Counted from the first letter of the stretch, positions 11,508 to 22,682 are shown. The stretch: 64,000 nucleotides of DNA from Nannobrachium achirus (GCA_963921795.1 OY997652.1:63810529-63874528); one strand, 5' to 3'. The notes: generated from the sequence alone by a model not told the origin. Translations and numbers: made by a program.

Positions 11508-11645
11508 CCACTGCTCAAAGAAATGAAGGGAACAAAATGCTCCCTTAAGTCTTTGAGCTTTCTTTGAGCAGTACTAGCAGTACTATACTCAAATAAATTC
11601 AAATAAATGAAGGGAACATGTTGTTCCCTTCATTTCTTTGAGCAG
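11508..11645. mobile_element. Tc1/mariner-like MITE
   Basis: Terminal inverted repeats CACTGCTCAAAGAAATGAAG and its complement enclose ~138 bp and are flanked by TA on both sides (11506-11507 and 11646-11647). The termini resemble fish Tc1 families. There is no transposase. Confidence 0.8.
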
Positions 11646-11957
11646 TATATTTCAAGATGGGGTCCTCCATAATGTTGGGTGGTCCTCGTCTCGACATGAA
11701 ATTGTTTGAGAGGCACTGACAACTAATAGTATTGTACGGTATGTTCTTTAGCGGTGCCTAATGCTCCTACATTTGACCGCGTGTGTACGTCTGTCCGTAT
11801 GTTCATATGTCTATGTGTCCATATGAGCACGGCCTCAGCGGCTGCAATATCGCTGGGTGACCTACCTGCAAGTGGTGCTGTCAAGCAGCCTAAGGCACCA
11901 CTCACTCACACTGGGTGTGATTTTTCAGAAAACTGATATTAGATTTGGCAGTAGAAG

Positions 11958-12411
11958 ACAAGTGCACGTGCACACATAGACACCAAAGGGGGCGTGAGGC
12001 TTGAGCCCCTGCCCTTTTAACCTGTCTGTAAAAAGTGCCCTCTCCAGAACATGAATGCAGTTTTTACTATGGTGAAAGAAATGCAAATGCCTCTCTTTCC
12101 ATGTCATACCTGAAGGCAGCGTTCAAGAGAATTATCTTGTCCTCTCCTGAACATGAATGCATGCATCTTATGTTGAAAGAATTGCCCTCTCTGTGTAGAA
12201 ATACATGCAGTAAACCACATCTCCAGTATTCACTTGATTATGCTTAGTTTAGAGTGGTACATACAAAAAAAATAAAATAAAAGACGACCTCCAAGCTTAC
12301 AACGCGTCGCGTTGTAAGCTTGGAGGTCTGCTATTTTCAATAGTTTCACCAAAAGGCCCTTTTATAAATTTCAGCCCCTGCCTCTCTAACATTCTCTGCG
12401 CGTCCCTGGAC
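11958..12411. mobile_element. Family L hAT-like element carrying the shared palindrome
   Basis: It begins AAGTGCACGTGCACACATAG and ends CATTCTCTGCGCGTCCCTGG. The interior phrases AAAGTGCCCTCTC and TTTCAGCCCCTGCCTCT recur in the copies at about 21.7, 25.9 and 40.5 kb. The 25883-26168 copy has a perfect 8-bp target duplication, which supports hAT affiliation. Confidence 0.65.
12283..12338. repeat. Shared palindrome P1 (in family L)
   Basis: GACCTCCAAGCTTACAACGC is followed immediately by its complement, then TCTGCTATTTTC. The hairpin is nearly perfect with essentially no loop. Confidence 0.9.
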
Positions 12412-12889
12412 TAGTGTGTAGAACCGGCCTCAGGTCTTAATGGGATAAGAAATACTATAGCGGAAGGACAATGACAGGGTCTATAGTGGTCGATGCTCTC
12501 TTCATGCTGGAAGTACCATGGGATTTATTCTAGGAGGCATGTTGTAGGGTAGAAACCTTGTATGTCCAAGACTGTTCATTTTGTATTTATCATTTAAAAA
12601 ATCAAACCTCGGTTCGAATTGAAGCGGTGGACAGATAAAACTTCTATTCTGAATGTATTTGGAGAGCTGGTATGACAGTTGGTATAATAGGTTTAAAAAA
12701 TAAAATAGATTAAAACACATACATTAAAATAAGAATTTGTAATTAAATACATACATAAATAAATATAAAGTGTTTAAATAAGACAGATAAACCCTGAAGG
12801 CCAAATTATCATGTGAAGCTTGACCAATCCTCAAAGTATCCATTCATCTGACCGGGAGGGACACCGCACACATATTCTAGATGTACAGG

Positions 12890-13205
12890 ACATATAAAGC
12901 CTATTCATTCTGAACTGAAATGACCATAAGGTCATTTCAGTTCAGAATGAATATGGACATGGGACACACATTTTGCTTTTTTGAAAAAGCCTATTCATTC
13001 TGGACTGATATTTTACACGTACAGGACAGGAAAAACCTGTTCATTCTGGCCTGGAGTGACCATATATGGACAAATAAGGTAACGGACATTCTGTTTTTGA
13101 AAAACCCTGTTCATTCTGGACTGAGATCACCATATATGGTAATTAAACGGACATTCTGTTTTTGAAAAAGCCTGTTCATTCTGGACTGAAATGACCATAT
13201 ATGGG
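12890..13205. repeat. Tandem repeat, ~80-bp units ending in CATTCTGGACTGAAATGACC, with a palindrome
   Basis: Four diverged units share AAAGCCTGTTCATTCTGGAC and CCATATATGG. The first unit includes a near-perfect inverted repeat at 12903-12951 (CATTCTGAACTGAAATGACC and complement, 4-base spacer). Confidence 0.75.
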
Positions 13206-13242
13206 CGTGATACACACAAAATTCCACCGCTTCAAAAAGCTT

Positions 13243-13319
13243 GTGAAAACAGGCGATCTACAAGCACACAACGCCTCGCGCCGCGAGGCGTTGTGTGCTT
13301 GTAGATCGGCTGTTTTCAC
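13243..13319. repeat. Shared palindrome P2 (in family G)
   Basis: GTGAAAACAGGCGATCTACA leads into AGCACACAACGCCTCGCG and its complement. The family G version has AAAACAG and AAGCACAC where other families have AAAATAG and AAGCTCAC. Confidence 0.92.
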
Positions 13320-13717
13320 TACCTTTGTTGCGACGGCCTTGTATGATGAAGCAGGGCTTTACTTTGCGAAAGTAAAGCAAATTTGAAACTTGGAGATACG
13401 AGGCTTCTGCACGACAGTGACGATATGCTGTGAATGGCTACGGGCTAACGAGTGAAGCCTGATCTGTACTTTGTTACGTTGCCTCTGTCTCTCACAAAAA
13501 CAGAGCTGATCCTCGACGCGCCGCGGGTTTGTAGATTGGCACATTTCCGGGGGGTGCCAGACAGCGGAAACGGCGAGCCCGCCAGTAACCATGAACCAGA
13601 CATAAGAGGGATGAATCTCTATTGTTTGTATTTCATTTTCTTGTGCAAAGGGAAAAACAAAACTTTTATTTCACGACGGAAAATGATGAAACTCGGGAGT
13701 GAGAGATAACCTTTAAT

Positions 13718-13718
<1 letters not shown>

Positions 13719-13794
<76 letters not shown>

Positions 13795-13815
13795 GTGCGT
13801 GTGCGTGTGTGCGCA
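13719..13815. repeat. (GT)n microsatellite
   Basis: A long uninterrupted GT run that becomes imperfect (GTGCGTGT) at its 3' end. The His/Thr-rich open frame on the opposite strand is an artefact of it. Confidence 0.95.
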
Positions 13816-13829
13816 GTGCACCCACGCTC

Positions 13830-14220
13830 ACTAGCCATTAACCTGAGGAAAATAGACACAAACCCATGAGTCACCACCAAAACAATTTTGTTTCAATTAG
13901 GTTAGTGCGGAATAAAAGATTGTTTTGGGAAAGTAATTTGCGAGCAATGACCGTAATATAATTTCAAGGAGGGGAGCTGTGAGAGCACACAAATGTAATT
14001 CAAGAAACAGATACAGATAAGACACGGCTTGATTGCAGACGCACCGCTGTGCTGAGGGCCACAAATATGTTAAACGTGTATATATGATGTATTATTGTGA
14101 TATATGGAAATAGAAAAATGTCATTAGACATTTAAATGGCAATATCCTTGATGCATATGATTACTATGACGTATAAATAATGTCTATTTAGATAGATGAT
14201 AGTTGTGTTATTCAGATTTA
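13830..14220. other. No recognisable feature
   Basis: AT-rich sequence without repeats or coding signal that I can identify. Confidence 0.35.
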
Positions 14221-14227
14221 TAGTGGC

Positions 14228-15244
14228 GTTTCCATAAAGCCTCTTAATGCACATTAAGCCTTATTCGCATACATTTTTTTATGGAAACACTTCAAAATTC
14301 GAATACACTTTCATTATCCGCAAAAACCTTTATCCGCTTGGAGGAGGTGGATTTTGAGGCTTTATCGAATAAACTAAATGCGCATTTGTGAATGGAAACG
14401 GGTCAGACAATAAATACGACTAGATTATGACGTTCTGGGTCCATATCGTCCTCCAACTTAACACTTTCCCCTGCTGCTTAACGTCCATTGCCCATTAGCC
14501 CACAAAACAAACCGATTGTTTGTTACACATGGAGCAGTGGCGAAATTAGACCTTATTCCCCATGGGTTTTCGGATCAAGGGGGCCCTCTTCAAAGGAGCC
14601 CGAGTCTGTTGTCTTTGCGCGATTTAAGCGCAAACTACAATGATTAGCCCTAATATATTGGAAATTACTAAATACATATAATATCCTAGTATGAATCTAT
14701 GTAGATATGGGCGCATTGGGCGTATATCTTTATTTAGGCCTATTAAAAACACATTTTATTTTCGCCACTAGAGGGGGCCCTTGGGTTTTTAAAACCCAAA
14801 AACCCTGTCAAATTACGCTTGTGACATGGAGTGACACGGACCGTGTTTAAATTCCTACCGTTTTCACCTCCCGGAGTCAAGCCATCCGTGGCTAACCCTT
14901 CCTCATCACACGGTGTTGCATGCCAAAAGTGGACGATCTACAAGCTCACAGCAGCTCGCATCAGCATCTCCGCGCCGCGCTGTGAGCTTGCAGATCGGCC
15001 ACCTTCCAGATGACGCTGAAACTTGCAGGATGAGTGCGCACACAGGGCAGCGATCGAGTCACAGGCAGCAGTCAGACGTGCAGTGCTCACGTCTTGGTTT
15101 GGTCTGAAAAAATCATCCCCATCAACTCGTAAGACCGTCGCTAATTCGAATGACACCCGCAAATGGAAACAAGCTAAATTTGCTTTGTCTTAATGCGAAT
15201 TTCTGACAATTCGCTTCCTATTTTCGAATAAGCTTATGGAAACA
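14228..15244. mobile_element. Putative element bounded by GTTTCCATAA / TTATGGAAAC
   Basis: GTTTCCATAAAGCCTCTTAA at the left is mirrored by TTTCGAATAAGCTTATGGAAAC at the right. Subterminal TTCGAATA/AAATTCGAAT and ATGCGCATTTGTGAATGGAAAC motifs also mirror. A second unit (TGGCGAAATTAGACC ... TTTTCGCCACTAGAGG, about 14536-14775) appears nested. The superfamily is unclear and there is no coding capacity. Confidence 0.5.
14932..14999. repeat. Shared palindrome P3 (degenerate apex)
   Basis: GATCTACAAGCTCACAGC and GCTGTGAGCTTGCAGATC pair across a ~26-base apex. It lies inside the GTTTCCATAA-bounded element. Confidence 0.85.
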
Positions 15245-15437
15245 TGGCTTATGTTAGTTATGTGTTCACAATGTTTTTTATTTAGGTAGATTGATGATGT
15301 TTGCTTGTCCACCGAAGCTAAAGTATGTATGTTGTTTGATTACACAACACAACACGTTGTGTAATCACACAAGACACAACACAACGCGCTGTGTGTGCAA
15401 CCTAAAGGGCGAGGTTGCGCTGAAACAACAGACACTG

Positions 15438-15770
15438 ACACACTATGTCCATATATGGGCATTACCAGATATGGGCTTAATATCGATGACATCAGGGATG
15501 TCCATATACTGTATGGGCATAAAAGGGACAAGGACGGAATTCATTTGCAAGTGTGACTCGCGTCGCAACAACCACACTGTCTGGTTATCATGAGACTGAC
15601 ACAATTATGTCCATATATGGGCATTCCCAGATATGGGCTTAATATTGATGACAGCAGGGATCTCCATATATGGGCATAAACGGAAAAAGGACAGAAGTGT
15701 GGTTGTCATGGCACAAGTCACACTTGCAAATTAATTCTGTCTTGGCCATATATGGATCACGACATGAGGC
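15438..15770. repeat. Duplicated segment rich in CCATATATGG palindromes
   Basis: TATGTCCATATATGGGCATT is followed about 160 bases later by a second copy (15606). Flanking GCAAGTGTGACT (15548) and AGTCACACTTGC (15716) form an inverted repeat. Related CCATATATGG sequence recurs at about 13.2 and 46.5 kb. Confidence 0.6.
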
Positions 15771-16086
15771 GGCAGGTTTCCATAGTAAATGTGACCTACG
15801 GTCGCAATAATACTGTATTTCCCCAAAAAGGAAATGCATGTATTTTCGTCAGTCTGGCCTGAAGCGAGGAAAAAACATATCCCCCACCGGCCATAAAAAG
15901 ATAAAACATGAAATGACCAGAGGCAGCGATATCAAAAGCAGAGGCATAGATTTCCTTCCCCCACCCCCCCCACCAAAGCAAATCAAACTCTGGCATTGTG
16001 GAATCAATAGAATCAAGAAGAAGATATATTGTAGCATGTATGTGTGCCTACAGGAACCGCTGTGGCCATGAGAGAGTTGTTAGAGA

Positions 16087-16137
16087 TGTTACGTGTCTGT
16101 CTTGGTGGGTCCTTGGAGAAATCAAAGATAAGGGCAG
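16087..16137. repeat. Left copy of a ~47-bp direct repeat flanking two family A elements
   Basis: CGTGTCTGTCTTGGTGGGTC through AAATCAAAGATAAGGGCAG abuts the left end of family A. It is repeated at 16982-17028, immediately after the second element. Confidence 0.85.
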
Positions 16138-16598
16138 CAGTGGTGTAACTAAGCCAAGAGCATTTACTCAAGTACTGTATGTTGAGGTACTTTTACTTTA
16201 CTGGAGTATTTCCAATTTATAATACTTTTACTACTCCACTACATCTCGGATCGAAATATTGTACTTTTACTCCACTACATTTATTTGAAAGTTATAATAT
16301 TTTAAAACATACATTAACCACTTTAGCCATGTTTTATACCTAGGCTGTTTGAAAATAGGCGATCGACAAGCTCACAACGCGTCGCGATGCGACACGTTGT
16401 GAGCTTGTAGATCGCCTATTTTCAAACATTTTGTACTTTTACTTTTGGTACTTTAAGTACATTTTGATGCCAATACTTTCATACTTTTGCTCAAGTACAT
16501 TTTTTTATTACAGACTTTTACTTGTAACAGAGTACTTCTACATTGCAGTATTGATACTTTTACTTAAATAAAGAATGTGAGTACTTTTTCCACCACTG
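16138..16598. mobile_element. Family A hAT MITE (A1) with central shared palindrome
   Basis: Termini are CAGTGGTGTAAC and TTTTTCCACCACTG. The interior is full of TACTTTTACTNNA/AAGTAC phrases and has the palindrome at its centre. Other copies (for example 54108-54718) have perfect 8-bp duplications, indicating hAT. Confidence 0.85.
16346..16428. repeat. Shared palindrome P4 (in A1)
   Basis: TGTTTGAAAATAGGCGATCG ... CGCCTATTTTCAAACA, with apex AACGCGTCGCGATGCGACAC. The outward extension TGTTT/AAACA is specific to family A. Confidence 0.95.
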
Positions 16599-16605
16599 AC
16601 GGCAG

Positions 16606-16980
16606 CAGTGGTGTAACGAAAGCTAAGTATATTTACTCAAGTACGGTGTTGAGGTACTTTTACTTTACTGGAGTATTTCCATTTTTTTAATACCTTTACT
16701 TATACTTCGCCACATCTCAGAGGCAAATATCATACTTTACTCTATACTGCAATTAGATTTGAAAACTTTAGTTGCTAGTTTACTTTGTAGATAATTGGGG
16801 GCTTGGCCGGGATTATTATGAGAAAACAAACACATACCTACTCACTTCACACTTCATGACATGGGACCTTCTGTATAATGATTACCGGAATTCTACTTGC
16901 AACGGAGTATCTCTATTTCTACTTTGCAGTAATGATAATTTTACTTACGTAAGAAATGTGAGCACGACTTTTTTTCCGCG
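16606..16980. mobile_element. Family A element A2, degraded
   Basis: It starts CAGTGGTGTAACGAAAGCTA seven bases after A1. It continues with GAGGTACTTTTACTTTACTG and ends near GTGAGCACGACTTTTTTTCC, where the CACCACTG terminus has decayed. The palindrome is absent. Confidence 0.7.
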
Positions 16981-16981
16981 A

Positions 16982-17028
16982 TGCGTGTCTGTCTTGGTGG
17001 GTCCTTGGAGAAATCAAAGATAAGAGCA
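16982..17028. repeat. Right copy of the ~47-bp flanking direct repeat
   Basis: GCGTGTCTGTCTTGGTGGGT through AAATCAAAGATAAGAGCAG is nearly identical to 16087-16137. Confidence 0.85.
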
Positions 17029-17150
17029 GTACATCCTGATAGAGAGAGAAAATGAACAAAAAAGCAGGAGGAAGAGAAAGATGTATACTCAGATGTTTTA
17101 CTTAAGTAAAAGTAGCAATAACACAAGTACTCGAGTATGACATTTCTTCC

Positions 17151-17466
<316 letters not shown>

Positions 17467-18174
17467 CTCTCAAGTGAGACCGCTAACACCTGTTACAGTT
17501 TGTATGAACAGTTGTCACCATGGAAACCTCCGGGATGTGTGGTTCTGATTGCACATAATATCAGCTGTGGAGGTGTTAACACCTAGAGGCAGACCGGCGG
17601 CATGTTTCTGCGTCCGACTCCGAGGCCCAGCTCCATTTCGCCGTGTCGTAGGTCAGTGGTTCTCAATCTGCGGGCCGGGGCCCACTGGGTGGGCTGTGAG
17701 GAATAATTGGCAAAACATTAAAGATGCAGTGCCATGATTTATTTCCCCCCTAAAACATGATGATCAGGTATTATGATTATACTAGGAGGAAGATTTGTTT
17801 TCCTAGAAAGTGTAAAGAAAGAGTTAAATTAGGTTTTCATGTGGCCACACCCACCAGTTCATTAAGTATGCCTGGTTTTCATGGTGGGTGGTGACCCAGT
17901 TGAAGTTAGCCACACCCACAGTGTTGGGTGAATGGTAAAAGGGGAGGGGGTGATTATATGATGTCATTTAATCGCTGTTTTTGGATCGGCACTTTTGACC
18001 CACAAGAGGTCAGCCTCCAGCAAGAAATGTCAAATACAAAGGGAATACATAATTGCTCATAACAACCACACCAGGGGGTCTAATGAAGTACTGTCAACCT
18101 CCAAGACACATGAAAACCAGAAAAGTACAAAACTTTGGCACCGCCTCTTTAAGATTTGAATGATAATATCATCA

Positions 18175-18709
18175 TAGGGCTGTCACGATTATGACATTTT
18201 GCATGACGATTCACTCAAATAATTGCGATTAACAATTTAAATGTGTTTTTGTTGTTGACAATTGCGTTTCTGTTTGGCTTGTAGGCTTTGAATTTGCACA
18301 TGGCAGACATGAAACATAACCTTAAAGGAATTATGACATGCTGTTTTTACCAATCATCAAAGTATTTTATGATTCATTGTCCCTCCCCTGGACGACTTTT
18401 CTGAGCCTAATTATTAAAAAAAAAAGAAAAAGAAAAAAAAAACACAGATTACAGAAAAAAAACACATTGTCGAAAGCTCAGTCAAACAAATATTAAAATT
18501 TAAAAAATAAAATATCATGTCACATGACCATTAAATATATAAGAAATGACTGACATATTTGACAACGTTATACTTAGATAAGTAGTGAGCTTGTAGATCG
18601 GCTATTTCCACTTTTTTTTATGTATGACATTTTTTTCAACATGGAAAGGATTTTGACAATTATGACAAATAATGTAAAAAATTATGATGAAATTGTTGTG
18701 ACAGGCCTA
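18175..18709. mobile_element. TAGGGCTGTCACGAT hAT MITE, copy 1 (nested)
   Basis: Termini TAGGGCTGTCACGATTATGA and GTTGTGACAGGCCTA. It is the same family as 23449-23696, which has a perfect 8-bp duplication. It carries half of the shared palindrome. Confidence 0.75.
18585..18611. repeat. Shared palindrome P5, right half only
   Basis: GTGAGCTTGTAGATCGGCTA followed by TTTCCAC is the 3' arm. No 5' arm remains. Confidence 0.75.
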
Positions 18710-18901
18710 TATTACATTTGTTAATTCATTCACAATCGATTGACTGATTATAATAAACGTGCTCTGAAAAAGGTGGTCAGTTTATTTTTATTTTTTTAAG
18801 TGGGCCCCGATTCAGAAAAGGTTGAGAACCATTGCCCTAGATCACTGGCTACAGATGCTTTGATGCACTATTTTGTAGAACATTGTTAAATCAAGTTTGT
18901 T

Positions 18902-18903
18902 TG

Positions 18904-18953
<50 letters not shown>

Positions 18954-19045
18954 GTATGTATTAGAAGTTTTTGCATAATAAGGTACAGTTTCATGACAGT
19001 ACAGTTCAGTGAACTGTACTGTGAACTGAGTTCACCTATACAAGG
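18902..19045 (-). repeat. (ATTG)n tract plus antisense LINE-type 3' tail
   Basis: A GATTGATTGATTGATT run is followed by TATTAGAAGTTTTTGCATAA and TACAGTTTCATGACAGTACA. The same order recurs at 57385-57470, and in the other orientation at about 58137-58195. This fits a retroelement 3' end with a short tandem tail. Confidence 0.6.
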
Positions 19046-19056
19046 TCAACTAAGGC

Positions 19057-19239
19057 TAGGGCTCCACCAAAATGACGGCGTCGTGCCGGCGTCGGACGGC
19101 GTCAAAAAATGAACCGGGCGAATTTGAGCGTCCGACGCGGACGTTGACGTCGGCAGTGGAGCACCCTTCATTGATTAAAACGGGAGCGTTCCCAACGTTG
19201 ACGTTGACGCGACGCTCGACGCGCTCGGTGGAGCCGGGG
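19057..19239. mobile_element. CpG-rich MITE with TAGGGCTCCACC / GGTGGAGCC termini
   Basis: The termini are inverted and the interior is a dense run of GACG/CGTC words (GACGCGGACGTTGACGTCGG), mirrored across the centre (GACGTTGACGCGACGCTCGA). The open frame inside is incidental. Confidence 0.6.
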
Positions 19240-19800
19240 GGTAAGGAAACTCAGGTAAGGCAGGCTTATTTCCATTGATATCCTTCTCTTTAACTCATAT
19301 AACATTGAATGACAGACGGATAGAACACACTATTCAGTAGATATTTATCAGAAAAGCACTTGTAAACAAAAGATCAGAAAAGCAAATAGTGCAACATAAA
19401 TGTAACGGTTTTTAGTTACAAGTTTCGAGCGGCTGCCGCCTGTAAGAGTTTTTTCAGAGCGGTTTTAAAGGATGTAAGGGATTTGCACGCCACATTTTAG
19501 TGGTATAGCTGGAGAACGAATTTGTACGTTTGTTTGAGCTGAATCTGGGTTGAACATGATCTGTGCCGCTGCCTCTGGTGTTGTAATTGTGGACATCCTT
19601 GACTATATTTAAAGTATTTTGTCAGGTACATCAATTTGAAAAACTTAAATTTGATAGATCTAAATACATTTTAGAAAGTGGCACTCAAGCATTATCTTCA
19701 ATATATTAACTTTATGCATTGAACAAGTAGTAAATAATGCATGCAAAGTAATTTAACACATTTTTGCTGTATGTCAGCTGCATGATTGCCTACACTGATA
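19240..19800. other. No recognisable feature
   Basis: Unique-looking AT-rich sequence. No termini, tandem structure or coding signal seen. Confidence 0.35.
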
Positions 19801-19802
19801 TC

Positions 19803-19830
19803 ACCACGCACGCACGCACGCACGCACGTA

Positions 19831-19874
<44 letters not shown>

Positions 19875-19893
19875 CACAGGCAGGCAGGCAGGC
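19803..19893. repeat. (ACGC)n microsatellite with short (CAGG)n end
   Basis: A long CACG run interrupted once by GTA ends in CAGGCAGGCAGGCAGG. The Arg/Ala/Cys frames opposite it are artefacts. Confidence 0.95.
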
Positions 19894-20149
19894 ACATAAC
19901 ACAATAAGCCCAGTATATACCAGCAGCTGACCAAATGGTGCACCGGCGACTGTACACAATCTCAAAGTACCGGTTTCTGCCTGGAGACCTGCGTTTCGTT
20001 GCATCGCGTCCTTCTCCTTATATATCTGCCCTCGGTTTTCTGTCTCTCTATATCCTTTCAATGCCGCTTCCAGGCCGGCATTATGTATTTACTAGTTCTG
20101 TTTTCTTTAGCATGTGTGCCTGCCTGTCCTTTGTATAAAGAGGGACCCG

Positions 20150-20420
20150 CAGGGGCGTCATAAGGGGGGGGGGGGGGGGGGGGGGGGGGGAGTGGGACTG
20201 AGTTACTTAACCTTAGAAGGATTCGAAATACTCAAAGACTTGCACAAATGTTCACGATTTTTCAAATAGATTTTTCAATAGTTAAAGCACAAAATAATGC
20301 GTTCCCAGTCTAAATGGGTTGAACCCCCTCCCCCTATGAAGAACATTCATGGGGGGCCCGCTGTGAATCCTTGTACCCAGGGCCCAGAATTTGGTGTGAC
20401 ACGCCTGGAGGGACATTCAG
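20150..20420. mobile_element. Family E fragment that has lost its palindromes, with poly(G) tract
   Basis: CGCAGGGGCGTCATAAGG, a poly(G) run (20165-20190), GTGGGACTGAGTTACT, TTCACGATTTTTCAAATAGA, TTTTTCAATAGTTAAAGCAC and GGGCCCAGAATTTGGTGTGA match family E order. At 20254-20275 only TTTTTCAAATAGATTTTTCA remains where a palindrome stands in other copies. Confidence 0.65.
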
Positions 20421-20449
20421 GTGAACCGCATGTATATCGTCGTTGCTGG

Positions 20450-20640
20450 GTGGAAACCTTGTATGTCCAAAACCGTTCGTTTTGTATTCATCATTTTAAA
20501 AATGATTTAAACTAGCGTTTTCACTACTTTTGTGCAACGGCCTTGTATGGTGAAGCAGGGCTTCTTTATTTTAGTCTTGAGAAAAAAAAAAGTACAAGTT
20601 TGAAACTTGGAGATACGAGGTTTCTGCCCGACAGTGACGA
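20450..20640. mobile_element. Family G fragment without the palindrome
   Basis: GAAACCTTGTATGTCCAAAA ... ATGATTTAAACTAGCGTTTT ... CGGCCTTGTATGGTGAAGCA is family G with only a scar (AAACTAGCGTTTTCAC) where the palindrome sits in the 61267 and 12530 copies. Confidence 0.7.
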
Positions 20641-20984
20641 TATGCACCTTCCCAACCCGCCTAATAGCTCTCCGTCCCCTTCTTTCCGATCACACAAATC
20701 GTATTATAAACGGACAAGACAGATTCCTCCCTCACTTACTCCGTGCCAGTGACTCATCATCTGTGACTCACCCACTTACCGCCGGGTCTTTATTTATTAC
20801 ATTTCCTAACGCACTCGTTGCTCCCCTCCCTCCCACGAGGTTCTGCTGAACAAGTCCTTGAACGCTGTTCAGCTCGGTGTTTGCATTCACGCGGCAAGAT
20901 CAGCTTTCTTTTCTACTTCAGCCCAGACCTCGTGGGTAAAAGTATACAGACGTGTACGGTACGCTCTGTACAGTCATAGGCACG

Positions 20985-21135
20985 TGCACTCGTAGACATC
21001 AAAAGGGGGCTTGAGCCAGGGACGTGCTGGCCATTGGGAAAAGCGGGACAACTCCCGAGCGGCTGGTTCATTCCCGGCCGGTCCAGGCCGGCCATTAGGA
21101 GAAAAATCGAAATAAAATGTCGGCCTTCGTTCCAT
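20985..21135. mobile_element. Family L / family G junction fragment
   Basis: Family L text (GCACGTGCACTCGTAGACAT, AAGGGGGCTTGAGC) runs directly into the family G left end (CAGGGACGTGCTGGCCATTG). Their termini are similar, so the junction may be a recombination or a G insertion into L. Confidence 0.55.
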
Positions 21136-21136
21136 T

Positions 21137-21222
21137 CAAGTCAAGTTCTCCTCAAAAATGACATAATCTATCAGTCAAGTTCTCCTCAAAAATGACATAA
21201 TCTATCAGTCAAGTTCTCCTCG
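21137..21222. repeat. Tandem repeat, 36-bp unit, about 2.4 copies
   Basis: AGTCAAGTTCTCCTCAAAAA plus TGACATAATCTATC repeats twice, then a third partial unit (CAAGTTCTCCTCGACAG). Confidence 0.85.
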
Positions 21223-21654
21223 ACAGTACAAAGGCAGGGCCCTTAGCCAATGAGGTGCAGCCAAAGGATAGATCGTTATGCCCATACATGGTGTTACATG
21301 CGAGCCCACACTGTTTCGTAGGAACAGTATTTCTAGTTTAAATAGTTTTGCATGTATAAGGTTTTCAAAAAAATAAAAAATAAAACGTACAAACTAGTGG
21401 TCGGTTTACAATGAAATTAAATAGGACAGTAGCTGTGGTTGAAACCCCAAATAATTGATAGAAGAGATTCTTCAATGGATTATGTTACTATTGGGTATGC
21501 TAAATAACATACAAAAAAATGGAAAGGCATCATTTTCAAGATGACGTCCACAATGGCTGAGCTTAAAATGCCTATAAGTTGCGACAGAAGCTCACACACA
21601 GGGGGGCGCCACCGAGGGGCGAGCCCAACTCGTTTGCAATGATTTTTGAAAACC

Positions 21655-21955
21655 TTATACCCATAACGCCATGCCAAAAATCAAAAACTGGTCACCAAGT
21701 GCACAAAATGTATCATTATGAAATCCATGCCATAGTCCTACACGTTATCTCCAGTATTGGCTTGATTGTGCTTTAATAGTTTAGTGTGGTGTCACGCACC
21801 GAAAATAGCCGATCTCTCAAGCGCACAACACGTTGCGTTGAGACACGGTGTGAGCTTGGAGATCGGCTATTTTCCATATTTTCACCAAAAGCCCTCTTTT
21901 AGATATTTCAGCCCCTGCCTTAACATCCTCTGCACGTCCCATATGGCCTGATGCA
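21655..21955. mobile_element. Family L element, left-truncated, with shared palindrome
   Basis: ATCTCCAGTATTGGCTTGAT, the palindrome, TTTTCACCAAAAGCCCTC, TTTCAGCCCCTGCC and CTCTGCACGTCCC match family L order. Confidence 0.65.
21801..21874. repeat. Shared palindrome P6 (in family L)
   Basis: GAAAATAGCCGATCTCTCAA ... TTGGAGATCGGCTATTTTC, with arms GCGCACAACACGTTGCG. There is slight arm divergence. Confidence 0.9.
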
Positions 21956-22029
21956 GAACACAACGACACCGTCAATAAATAATACAAATAAAGTATAAAT
22001 AATAGAGTATATGGATGTATACTGTACAA

Positions 22030-22506
22030 CAGGGGTCTTCAACATTTTCAGGCCAAGGACCCCTTAGTTGAGAGAGAGATGAAGCAGGGACCCCCACAAC
22101 CTGTTCATAGATTCCATATAGTTTCATCGTTTGACAGCACATCATCAGTGTATTTTGGATTCATGTCCATTTGTGTTTCCAGATATTTAACCACTTGAAC
22201 CGTCAATACTTATAATACACTTGACCGTTCACTCTGTACTTAGTAAGCTCTTTTCCCCCTCTACACCAAACCTCTTTGCAGAAAAATAGCCGATCTACAA
22301 GCTCACAACGCCTCGCGCTGCAAGGCGTTGTGAGCTTGTAGATCAGCTATTTTTGGCTTAAGTTCTCAGGATATGGACACTAGGGATCAAGTGCATGCAT
22401 ATAAAAAAGGAGAACAAATGTTTCTATAAGACAAAGATTTGGAGGACCCCCTGTAGTAACTCTGAGGACCCCATAGGGGTCCCGGACCACCCGTTGAAGA
22501 CCCTTG
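22030..22506. mobile_element. Family B hAT MITE (B1) with shared palindrome
   Basis: CAGGGGTCTTCAACATTTTC ... CCGTTGAAGACCCTTG is flanked by CTGTACAA (22022-22029) and CCGTACAA (22507-22514), 7 of 8. Typical inside phrases are GGCCAAGGACCCCTTAG and GTTTCATCGTTTGACAGC. Confidence 0.88.
22282..22354. repeat. Shared palindrome P7 (in B1)
   Basis: AAAAATAGCCGATCTACAAG then CTCACAACGCCTCGCGCTGC and the complement, ending TCAGCTATTTTT. Near-perfect. Confidence 0.95.
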
Positions 22507-22682
22507 CCGTACAATCATCCTGTCTGATGAAGGGCAAGGGAGAGAGAGAGAGTAGCAATGCAAGCCAGCCATCCACAAAGCACCGAAGATTAGAAAACCC
22601 TCTCTCACACAAATTAGTTGTATTGATTTTATAATTCAATTAGTTCCGTTAACTGTTGCACCCCTCCTCCCTATTTCAGTAG

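Larger units (their letters stand above)
12530..13440. mobile_element. Family G element with internal insertions, carrying the shared palindrome
   Basis: The left arm holds GAAACCTTGTATGTCCAAGA. The right arm holds CGGCCTTGTATGATGAAGCA and TTGAAACTTGGAGATACGAG. The same arms occur at about 20450-20640 and in the complete copy at 61267-61796. The tandem array at 12.89-13.2 kb is embedded between the arms. Confidence 0.6.
17654..18834. mobile_element. hAT-like element with CAGTGGTTCTCAA / TTGAGAACCATTG termini
   Basis: The left end CAGTGGTTCTCAATCTGCGG mirrors CAGAAAAGGTTGAGAACCATTG. The target duplication is not convincing (about 5 of 8). It contains a nested TAGGGCTGTCACG element (18175-18709) and CCACACCCAC phrases. 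There is no transposase. Confidence 0.65.

Noticed and set aside
11723..12107. Small open frames near 11.7-12.1 kb
   Set aside because: Short, unsupported, and the right part is family L transposon.
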